Shown here: positions 24,311 to 34,550 of the stretch, in pieces | Layout: the number at the start of each line of letters is the position of its first letter | Numbering within the stretch: position 1 is the stretch's first letter | Origin: Aquilaria yunnanensis | Taxonomy: Eukaryota > Streptophyta > Magnoliopsida > Malvales > Thymelaeaceae | Assembly (NCBI GenBank): GCA_039654915.1 | Contig: CM077597.1 | Location: forward strand, 23,968,001 to 24,032,000 | Length of the DNA stretch: 64,000 nucleotides | Direction of reading: 5' to 3' | The notes under the pieces: generated by a model | What the model was told of the DNA's origin: nothing | The model's database searches: none | Seen by the model: only the letters and a program-made list of their open reading frames with translations | Program-made: the position numbers and the translations under genes

Positions 24311-27252
24311 TTGTATATTTCCCCAGCTCAGCTTTCTCACTTACGCGAGGCTCACCCGAATCGACATACGGTGCAAGAACGAAGTCCCTACTCTGCTTCC
24401 CACAAGTCGATCGGTCCTCTCCACCGGCACGATTACGTTGAAACTTGGAATCATGGTTCAAATCGACTTGGAATCATGGTTCAAATCGTTTCTATTTCAG
24501 GTAAACCACTCTCACATTCACTTGAAATCAATTTTGGGCTCAAATCATTAGTACTATTTAGGGTTTCATTTGCATTGCATTTTGATTTATTCTTTCTTCC
24601 ATGGTAGTTTCGGAAATCAAGTTGTTGTTGTTGACGCTGTAATCGCCGCAGTAGGAGCGACGACTGGCGAGGAAAGTCCATTCCTGCCATGCGATTTGAA
24701 CTACGCTACAATAGTAAGTCTAATGTTGTTCGTTTCTGCGTCTGATGTTGTTCGTTTCTGCCATTGTTAATTTCCATACGGATTTGAAGCCACTGTGTTT
24801 AGTTTATATGGATGTCGTTCCGATGCTTCTTATTGTTTGTTTCTCCTCTGTTTCTCCTCTGTGATACTTGGGAATTGTTTGTTCATATGGGACATGTGTA
24901 CAATCAGTTTCTTAGTTTAATGACTGTACCTGGTGTTATCCAGCTTGAAACATTCCAACACCTATCATCTATTCATCTTGTCCAACAATCATTCTTGTGT
25001 TTCAGGAATACTTCGAAGGCCACCATTGTTTTTGGTGCAAATTGTGGTTACTTTGGCTACTGTTAGGGGAACCTTAATCTTCATCCAGTGTTCACCTATC
25101 TTACTAAGGTACCATGGCTACTCCATTGGTTTTTTCCTATTCTAAGCATCTCTCGAAGATACACATTTATTATGATTAAGGTTACTTTTAAAGATGACCT
25201 CCTGATGTTACTTTTAATGGAGTCTAGAGTTGAGGTCGGTTTGCACCTCTAACTGGTCCCCAATTTTATGAAACATCTTACGAGAAATAAAGGTTTACAA
25301 CTTTATTTTCTTTGGTATATATAGTTGTGTTGTTTTGTATTATTCAGTCATATTGCTTATGAATCTTCATAGTATTTGCTTTGCGTTGCTCAATGAGATA
25401 GTGAGCATAGGTTTCAACATCATGAACATGTATTTACCATTTTTTGAACAATTTTTCTTGTAGAATATGTCTATGTTTTATTTTGTATGACACACTAAAG
25501 CTTTTCATTGACAACTGGCTTCTTGTTACTCACTTCTCAGGATTGTCACAGAAGACGATGGTTAGAAAGCATGCAATATTCTTCATGCTGCTGGTCCTTC
25601 AAAGGTTTGTTTGTACTGGGTGGTGCATGTTGGACAACATCTTCTTCTCACATACACACAGATGCACTGATAAGGACATGTATCTGGTAAAAAAAAAGGA
25701 AAGAGGAGGTGAAATTATTGTAAACGAAGTGGGCAAAGTTATCAGGCAGCTCAATATTATGAAATACTGAGCATTTCATGCTGTATTTTTCTGTCTGTTA
25801 AAAAATAATTGTTTGGGGAAATGAACATTTTTTACCCAAAGATCCTATGAAATTAGTAGTGAGGTGTTGCTGTCCTTCTGTTATTAGGGTCCTGTGATTA
25901 GAGATTTCATACTCAAATGACCTTAGGTAAAAAATGTGTGATTGACATGGTCAGTAAACATATTAAGTCACCACAGTTGTGCATAGAAGGTTTTGCTGCT
26001 GCCTTTTGATTTCAAACTTCATTCATCTCACTTAAGCTGTCCATTGTCTTTAATTTCTTAATTCTGATGGTTTATGGATCTAACTTTTCATTTTAAGGAA
26101 AAGTTACTTCATTAGAAACTACTAGTAATAATTTCTGAATCTTTTTGTGTTCAACTGGAAAACATGTCATGCCTTTTTTTGTTTTGGATTTAACACCTAG
26201 TATGTAACAAATATTTGGATGTTGGTCATTATTCAGGTTGTGATCACAAGCATTAATATTGAAGGCAATCTTCTTCTAATTGGCAGTCATCAAAAGGAGA
26301 AGGTGGATTTTTCTTTATTTTTTTACTTGTAACTTGCAACTTGCAACTGTAGTATTAACTGAAATTTTGGGTCAGAATTTCATATGATTTCATTCATGGC
26401 CATCAGATATACTTGCACAACATACTTGTGCCCCATCACAGAAAAGCCTTACATGTGAACGTAACTAAAAACACACAGAAATCTGTGTGCTTTCTGTATG
26501 TTGATTCAGGTAACAAATGATGTAATTAGGTCTGTATCATGAGTGCGTATGTAGGGATATGTACTATTGTGGATAGCACAATTATGGTCGCTTGTCAATG
26601 TGGTTTTGGAATTAGGCAACTTATCTTCCATATTGCTATGTTTGATAATTATTGAAAAATGTTTCTGTCGCTCTAATTGTTCTGTTATTATATAAAAATG
26701 ATGACTTGAGCAATGCATTTGTTAGCAACTAAGAGTCTGTTGCTAGGTCTATTGGAAGTTGATTCTGACTTCAAATTACTATTATTTGCACTTTCTATCA
26801 TGAGATTCATTTGCTATAGCGTGAAGCTTCTATATCATTAACTGGATGGGTGATTTTGATAGGGACATTCTTCTGAGCAATTCAAGATATTGATCCCAAA
26901 AATTCCGGCATATTTCACGGTACGCAAAACTTTTCTCTATATATGGTTTTTTTATGGGTAATGACTCAAATGTTCTTGTTGCTAAGAGAAAGTGCTGTTA
27001 TCACCACTCTTAGTTGCTTTGTTTCCTTCACCTGACTAGCTCTTTGCTTATGTGTATGGCAAGATTTATCTTACTGAACTTTAGTTGAAAATGAAAATCA
27101 AAGTGTACCAGTGGGAAATTTTATGCAATAAATATGTTATATGCTATCACACATGTTGTATTCATGCACAACTAGGACTATTGTATTAATCTTTATTACA
27201 GTGGCATTTTAGCTAATTGACTGAAGGGCATCCTCCTTTTCCTCTCATTCAG
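24311..27252 (+). other. Captured or foreign segment within the CACTA element, mostly unidentified
   Basis: The segment has intron-like T-rich texture. Exon-like islands with plausible splice borders occur at about 26237-26302 and 26864-26918, and less clearly near 25548-25606, but no product was recognised. A 23-base direct repeat (ACTTGGAATCATGGTTCAAA...) lies at 24441-24487. The similarity in texture to 27253-30586 suggests host-derived DNA, but its origin is unproven. Confidence 0.4.
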
Positions 27253-27562
27253 GCATCTAGTCCTTTGCAAGTAAAGTATGCAGATGGTGAGCTGGAAAGA
27301 CTAGGTATGTTATGTTCTCCTAGGCCCTTTAATTGCTGATGCCGCCTCATATGAGTTATAAAAGCATCCATTTTCATTACCTACATAAAATGGTTCCTTT
27401 TCTTAACTTTTTCAGGCACTTGTTCTCACTTCTCAGAGCATAAGCTCTTTGTTCGCATGCTGCCAAAGAATGTTTCTGAAGCTGATGTCTCTTCATTAAA
27501 GTAGTGTAAATCACAGTAACGGCCCTACAAATTGTTAGAGAGACGTCCACAGACAAGCAAAG
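27253..27562 (+). pseudogene. BRN1/BRN2-like (CELF/Bruno-type) RNA-binding protein fragment, two exons
   Basis: The upstream exon (27253-27304) encodes ASSPLQVKYADGELERL, the linker between RRM1 and RRM2 in plant BRN1/BRN2. The downstream exon (27437-27562) opens with EHKLFVRMLPKNVSEADVSSL, the start of RRM2, and ends at the codons for QTSK. The acceptor and donor sites (ATTCAG/GC, CTAG/GTATG, TCTCAG/AG, AAAG/GTAAAT) are intact, and the second exon has exactly the 126-base length I count for the BRN family. After SSL the reading frame decays: TAG and TAA follow, although the length is kept. The Gly of the RNP2 motif is Arg here. In Arabidopsis BRN1/BRN2 bind SOC1 RNA and delay flowering; this fragment should not make a working RNA-binding domain. 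No neighbouring BRN exons were recognised. Confidence 0.85.
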
Positions 27563-30500
27563 GTAAATCTTTCTTCATCATTCACCCTAGCAATAACTAC
27601 AAATGGATACCTGATTTTTTTTCTTTGTCTGGGTTACAAGTATTTATTTGTTCCCAAATACCAAGCCCTTGCCATAGCTAGAAGTGCACTAAATTCTGAT
27701 CATATTTTACTGTCTAAACTGAACTATTTTGTGTTTCAAAACAAAATTTGCAAGTCAGACTTATGCAAACATACAGTTCAGTAGTTGAGTTGCTTCTTAT
27801 AACTCCCAAATTTCGAAAGTCAACTTGTTGGTCAAACTGTGCAACCGGACCCTCAACTCCAACTGTGGCAACATTGGTCCTTTTTGCTTCATGCCTCATG
27901 GCAAAAGAACCTTCATGATCCTTAGGTAAACTCCAAACATAGCCTTCCTTAAAGCTAAATAATCAGAGACACATTTATGTGTTATAAGTGTTATAAGCAT
28001 GAAACAATTTGAAATCAAAACACTCAACTAGGTGCCTGCACACCAAGAGTCTAGGACCACTTCCAGCCTTAAAACAGTTTGAAAAAATGGTTGTTTAAAG
28101 ATTTAAGGATTTTGATGCCATATTCCTGTATTATGTATGTTTCTCCTGGATTTCCCTTAACTAAGTCACACAATTACAATTTAGGGTCACTCTGAATGGG
28201 CATCACTTAGGGGAAGGTAAATTTGGAAGTTGTGTAAGTATGTAAGTCATTTATTTTGGAATGAAAGCAATTTTGTTAAGTGTCAATTAGTATGAAACAG
28301 AGAGAGTAGCATTGACAGACTAACTGGTTGGCCTACTTATTCCATCAAAGCCTGTTCATCTGAGAACTTAGCAATCAAACATCCTGATTTTTGAGGGACT
28401 TGGATGTCCTTAAGAAAATATCACTGGACCTCAACAACTCACACATGGTGACTCCAAGGCGGATGGCCAATAACTTGCACATTGTTCAAGTTTCAACTTC
28501 CATCGTCACAAACTCAGAGGGTATGGAGCTTAACCATGAAGAAAGAAGATCAGCCTGGCAGTTTAAAGTTAATCATTTAGCAAATTATTTAATCGGTTAC
28601 AGGTGATCCACAGGAAATGTGTTATAACCGGAAGACCTTACTGGCCCTCTTGCCATTTGTTAAGCAGATTACACCATATGCCCCTTCAATCTTCCTTCAT
28701 AAGAAGCTTCTAAATCGCACATTTGTCCAGAACTCAAGCACAATTTACACACGTATATTTCCTATGCTCAAAGAGGTGCCAATCTAGTTTGAACTAGCCA
28801 TGAGGTTGGGAAAGTTCTCATTCTGAATCACAGGCAGGAAAACGAGAAAATAAATCAGAGAAAGACAGATTATTTCTGCTGTGAGTAATCCATGGCCTGT
28901 GATAGCATCGAAGGAAATAAATTGAGTACTATTAGTGAGCAGAATTTTTGGCTGTGTTAATGATTTTGTGTTACATGTAAATAATAAAGATAACCCATCT
29001 TCTTACTCACAAATCTCAATGTTTCAGTTACATACATCCCTCACATTGTATCTCTTGTACCATCCTCTTCTTCCAGCCCATATACAGCATAAGTACTAAC
29101 ACGGTACAACTCCTAAGTACTAACATAGTACACCTGGTTATGATGAAGAGACCTAACCCTCTTGAGACTCAATCGTGAAACAAGAAAAGAATTTAGTAAC
29201 CATAGGAAATAATACCTGGACAACAAAGAAGAAACCAGGTACATCATTTTCTTCATCCCAACCATTCCAAGTTTCAAATCAAATATTAATTTTCTTCATC
29301 CCAACCATTCCAAGTTTCCTAAACTGCCTTTTCAATATACTTCCAATTCTGATTTTTCTTCAGGATCAGTTTCCAGCTTACTAATCCTGTTTCTTCCACT
29401 TGAACAATCACTATAACTGAGTCTCAACCACCTAGTGTTCTTACTTTTGCTAACTAAGCTGTGGTATGTGACACTTATGCTCTCTAGGACTATAGATCTT
29501 AGACTAACCAGCTCTGATACCATGAGGTTACAACACACACCTAGCCCAATGCTTCAGCATCAGCACATACATTAGGCAATAAGTGAAAATTTTAAATGCT
29601 TTTCTTGTGCTTGCATAGTAAGATTTCTTTAATGCCTGCCACCACAAGTTTGATTAACAACCCATTACTTCCACAAACAGAAAGCTAGCCATTAATACCT
29701 TAGGAAAATTCACCCTGCCTGGACCACATTTGGTTTCTCAGCTCAAAACATTAGGAAATTGATTTAGCACCTCCATTTGGTTTCTCAGATCAAAACATTA
29801 GATTTCACAAGATGGACCAGAATTAAAACAGGTCCAGAAACAGAAAGCTGGACATAAGCTCCAATGAACTAGTTAGCCGACCAAATCTTATAAATTGGCT
29901 CAAGTATCTTAGTTTGCTTCTGTGAACATGTTTCTTATATGAACCTACACTTGCACACAAAATCTTAGAAATTGGCTTACGTATTTTTTTTCTTCCTATT
30001 ATCAAGCATTTATGTTATACACTTGTTTTTGTTAATTATCTAAGTTAAGAGTTGGAAGTTACAAGTATGACACGACAAAGCCGCATAACAAGAATTTTTT
30101 GTATTCTTTTAGAGAATCAAGTACATATATGGTTATGGCTGGGGTTATGAGATTGCATGAGAACCTAGTCATCATTGTTTTTGCTTAAATAAGCCTCGCA
30201 CTCGCTAGTTAACACCCTGAACTGGGATCAGGAACTAGAAACAGCCCATTTATTATTATTAATAGATATTATACACAATTTGCATCAAACAGATTCATTA
30301 AGTACTGAACAGGGGGAAAGAACCAGAAACAACCCAACTGATTTTGGGCACAAAACGGCGCATCTAATAATGGATCTACCTACTTAATTATTCTACCTAG
30401 CTAATAATTAGATATATTGTAAACAAAAAAAAAATCAACTCAGTAAGATTTTATCACAGCAGTTTTTTTTGTTCCTAAAAAACAATAATAAAAGACGAGA

Positions 30501-30602
30501 AAGTTACTTACGGTAAGCAAGTTCTGTTGTAGGGCTTTTAGGTTGATTAAATGAAGCATTTTTTCAGTTCTGAAATTTTCTGAAATTTACTTACGGTAAG
30601 CT
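27563..30602. other. Remaining foreign segment of the CACTA element
   Basis: No gene is recognised. Features seen: two 30-base direct copies of TTTTCTTCATCCCAACCATT... 41 bases apart (29249, 29290); two copies of ATTTGGTTTCTCAG.TCAAAACATTAG near 29731 and 29776; a minus-strand word matching a tRNA-iMet primer-binding site (complement of GCTCTGATACCA near 29512) with no LTR pair; and a 15-base word TTACTTACGGTAAGC at 30504 and again at 30587, the second abutting the CACTA homology. Confidence 0.4.
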
Positions 30603-31486
30603 ATTGATGACCCAATTGCCAATCTAGGTGATATAAATATGGGTGAAACTATTGATGAGGAGACGGGTCAAACTAATGATGTGATGGAAGAAGATGAGAC
30701 GGAGGATGAAGGCACAAGAAGCACGGAGGATGATGAGGAAAGTGATGTTGAACTCGATGATTCAGAAACCGAAGAGGACGATCATCATACTGATGATGTT
30801 TAACATTGTAGTTCAAAGTAGATTGCATGTTGTAATGTTTTTAATTTATGTATTCAAGATAAGTTTGTTATAATAGACACGATGTGAAGAACTAGTATGT
30901 AGCAGAACAATTCTTAATATACCGACACATTCTTAATAAGAAGATGGAAAATTTTGAGGTAAGTATGAACGACCTAGTAGATACTGCTTAAAAAATTCTT
31001 AACCATATACTACTGTTGGTTACTTGATTAACATGGAGCATTATACAGGCTCAATATCTTGCAGAGGTAGAGGAAATAACACAACGTTCAGACGGTGAAG
31101 CTGAGTTCGATGAGGCATTGCTGTTTGCAGAGATTGCTGGTGGAAAAAATAAGGGGCGCATCCCAGGAATGTGTTCAGAAAGTCATTTGGTACCTGGTCG
31201 TCGTCGTTGTTCATACTACGGGGATGGGTCTAGTGCACCAATCTCATTCATGGAAACATCCCAATTTCAGAATGAGGTTGACCGTCGGGTCAAGGAGAGA
31301 GTCTCGCAGAGAATGAGCCAGTTGCAGTCACAGGTATAAGAGGATATGGATAGGCATACTACACAGATGGAGAGTCAGTATCAGGATCAGTTAGCACAAA
31401 TGGAGCGCAGACACCAGGATCAGCTGGCTTCATTATGGCAAGCAATTGGGAAGACTCCGCCAGCTGCACCACAGTCTGATGGTTAG
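30603..31486 (+). pseudogene. TNPD-tail and TNPA remnant of the second CACTA copy
   Basis: 30603-30803 matches the acidic TNPD C-terminus of copy 1 (3462-3663). 30804-30930 matches the intergenic stretch, then a deletion corresponding to about 3790-5008 of copy 1 joins directly to the exon ending NKKMENFE. The last TNPA exon follows (31050-31486) but has a TAA at about 31336 where copy 1 has a Gln codon. Base identity with copy 1 is high, around nineteen in twenty by eye, so the two copies are close relatives. TNPD is entirely missing upstream, so this copy could only move in trans. Confidence 0.88.
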
Positions 31487-31814
31487 GTACTGATCGTCAT
31501 GCTAATTGCTTGTCATTAAAGTAGTAACATATCCCATGAACTTGTTGCAACTATAATTATTAAGATTGTACGTACGACAGCCATATATTGTGACACTGTA
31601 TGCATTCTAAATATCAAGTGATATGTTTATGATTTTTGGAAGTGTATAACATAACTTTGGATTATTGGGAACTACATTTTGTTTGGGTTGTATCAAATGG
31701 ATATGTACAGTTGAGGTTTGCTGATGAAATAGTTGACCATGACATCCTAAAATTCGTAGGGATGCATATGATAGGATTACTGCCTGCTGCAGGGATGTCA
31801 GTTTTAGCAGGCAT

Positions 31815-32448
31815 TTTAGCGACAGATGTGCGTCACTAACTACACTAACTAGCGAAGGCTATGCGTCACTAACTAGCAACAGCAATGCGTTACTAACTAG
31901 CAACAGCAATGCGTTACTAACTAGACAAACTAGCGACGGCTATGCGTCACTAACTAGCGACGGCTATGCGTCACTAACTACACTAACTAGCGAAGGCTAT
32001 GCGTCACTAACTAGCGACGGCTACGCGTTACTAACTAGCGACACCGATGCGTCACAAACTAGAGACGGCTATGCGTCACAAAACTAGCGACGTCTACATG
32101 TCACTAACTAGCGACGGTAATGCATCACTAACTACACTAACTAGCGACGGCTATGCGTCACTAAGTAGCGACGTCTATGCGTCACTAAACTAGCGACGGC
32201 TATGCGTCACTAACTAGCGACGGCAAAATGTCGCTAACGCGCCAGCAGAAACAAATGCCGGAAAATTTGTGACGGTCTCTTTAGCGACATTTAGCTGTCG
32301 CTAATTAGCGACGGTAGCCGTCGCTAAAAATTAGCGGCGAGTGAATAAGCAACGGACCTTTTAGTGACGGTTGGCCGTCGCTAATTCATATTTAGCAAAG
32401 GCTGCCCGTCGCTAATGGCCGTCGCTAAATGGCTTTTCCTTTGTAGTG
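31815..32448 (+). repeat. 3' subterminal array and terminus of the 10-kb CACTA element
   Basis: About twenty TAGCGACGGCTATGCGTCAC-type units are present, longer than the array of copy 1. They are followed by the same GC-rich terminal block and the end TTTGTAGTG. Confidence 0.88.
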
Positions 32449-33920
32449 ATTTTACAATTACCTTAATTTGATTTCTTTCTAATTTCAAGAAAATAAGGTA
32501 AATTAAATTATCTAGCATAACAAATAATTTTTATGGATTATCAATTTTTAGATGTATTATGAGATAAAAAGTAAACTATTATAAAAATAAACAACAAAGA
32601 GACAAACAAATTAACATCCTACGTTGTACCCCTATGCAAATTGAACAACAAAGTTTAATGCATACTGAAACAAACAAAAATAAAGAAAAAAAGAAAAACA
32701 AACAATAAAAGACTTGCTTTCAGTGACCAATCTGTGAAATAGATATATTTTAGTGATCTAGATGAATGAAATAAAAAGTCAGATGGGCTAAGTGAGAGTT
32801 TTACACGAAAGATATGAAAGTTCGACTAGGTCAAACGGTGAAACGAGGTCGGGTCATAGGTTGAGAAACGGGTCTCGTTCAATTCTTTGTTCGCCAGTGA
32901 CGAGAGCCGGAGAGGCGGCCTGGTCTTTGCTCGGTGGCAATGCGGCGACCAGCAGGAAGAGAGGTGGCTGGCGGTGATGACGTAGCATGGCGGGTTAATG
33001 AGTAACCGGATGCTTCTCCTATTTCATTGAGCGTTGCCGCCGGTTGGGTGACGTTCAGGGCGGCACTGGAGGGTGGTAGATGGTGACGTGAGGGATTGGG
33101 GCTGGTGGCAACGGGTGGAGACGTCGGGGCAGAATGCTGGAAGCATTTAGGAATCGCAACGACATGTGGAAATGCTAAGATTCTGAGGCGGAAGGCTACG
33201 AGAGAACCAGGGGCTAAAGATGCAGTTTCACCTTTTTCTGGCTGGAGCCTAGGGTTGCAAAATTCTTAGTTTTTTTTCTCATGATTTCTCTCAAATGATG
33301 ACCTCCTATTTATACCAAGGGAGACATAAACGTGATTAATAAGGTTTTGAAATATTAAACCTCATCCAAATCAAATTTAAAAAAATTTATAACTGTTAGG
33401 AAATAATCTGGTTAGAATAGCTGTCCTACTGATTTGGCCTCAAATTTTATGCAAATTTTCAATTCCACCCAATACTTCCATGATTTGTCAATTGAGCCCA
33501 AATTTTTTTAAAATTTTCCATATTTTCTTATAACTTCATAAGCTTGTCATATTTGCCCCCAAATTTCTTTTTGTGCCCAAACATTTGTAAAAACTCCCAA
33601 TTCACACCCAAACTCTTCCTTTTTGCCTAAACTGTCCCCAAAAGACCTTAAGGACCCCAAATTAGTACTAAACTATGTGAATTCCTATTTTAACCCAAGA
33701 TGTCAATTCTAAATTCCTAAAAATTTGTAACTTGAAGTAACAACATAATTTAAATGTGTCTGATCCTACTAATTTCCTAAGTTCTAAAATGACTAAGTTG
33801 ACCCACATGTCATAAAAAATGACTAAATTGGCCCTAAAAACAAAAAATGTCCCCTAAACTAATTTTTTCTAATCTAGAACTAAACAAAAATTAGTACCTA
33901 GACAAAATTGGATGTCAACA
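32449..33920 (-). mobile_element. Inverted LTR-like copy related to 7575-9470
   Basis: Read on the minus strand it starts TGTTGACATCCAATTTTGTC at 33920. It shares the opening block and the AAAAAGGTGAAACTGCA block (about 33215-33235) with the element at 7575. A TATAAATAGG promoter word lies on the minus strand near 33310. The right portion in minus direction (32990-32780) is GC-rich, and the segment near 32450-32780 is AT-rich and unassigned. No internal retroelement genes are seen. Confidence 0.5.
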
Positions 33921-33934
33921 ATTATATATGTTTA

Positions 33935-34090
33935 TTCTTCATTAGTTCATATTTGTTCTTTCATCAATTTGTACTTTTTCTTTTCGAGAGACTAATTGTT
34001 CTCTTATTAGTAATTGTTTCCTAGTTTGGGCTAACTTCTTGTTCTTTTATCTATTACAGCTTATTTTTTTTATTGTTGTCAATATGTATT
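33935..34090 (+). repeat. Short copy of the TGTTCTTTTATC repeat family
   Basis: TTGTTCTTTCATCAATT, TTGTTCTCTTATTAGTAATTG and TTGTTCTTTTATCTATT words occur in series, as in the larger blocks. The following 34090-34550 holds no recognised feature. Confidence 0.5.
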
Positions 34091-34550
34091 TTTTTCTATC
34101 TTGTAAATTGGAAACAATTGGAAAAATGAAATGCTAACATTGCAATGGGCAGAGTTGAACCACCCTTTAAGTACAAGAAAAGTAAGAAGCAGACGAAGGA
34201 CAAAGGGTGGTTAGAAGGTGGGGGCTAGTGGCAAGAGAGGTGGGAGAAGGTGGCATGGAGAGGGAAGCTAAGAATGGCTGAGAATGGGGAGGTCGAATGG
34301 TTCAAGCATTTTTAAGGAATTTTGTTAGATTTCAAAGTTTTAAGGATTTTTTGGCAAAAGGAAAAGTTCTTACAGGTTAAGGTTAGCATTTTTTCCTACA
34401 GTCCAATGCTGATGTGGCATTTCCATCCAAAAAAAAGAGCCAAAATAGAATGTTTTAATTGGGCTGAGGACACTCTATGCTGGTTGGGGTTAAAACAGGA
34501 ATAGTAATTAAAAGTTAGGAATAATGCGTGTAATTAACTTGGGTTATAGC

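Larger units (their letters stand above)
22377..32448 (+). mobile_element. 10-kb CACTA element carrying foreign gene fragments (Pack-CACTA candidate)
   Basis: The left end is CACTACTAGAAAAACCGC at 22377, immediately followed by TTAGCGACGG subterminal repeats. The right end is TCCTTTGTAGTG at 32448, which reads inward as CACTACAAAGGAAAAGCC. The bases outside both ends are ATT (22374-22376 and 32449-32451), matching the 3-bp target duplication of CACTA elements. The right 1.85 kb is nearly identical to CACTA copy 1 (TNPD tail, TNPA remnant, 3' array), while 24310-30600 is unrelated and includes two exons of a BRN1/BRN2-type gene. Pairing of these two ends into one element is an inference; no alternative partner end was found within the window. 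Confidence 0.75.

Noticed and set aside
29380..29545. Initiator-tRNA primer-binding-like word (complement GCTCTGATACCA) as sign of an LTR element
   Set aside because: No pair of direct repeats was found around it.
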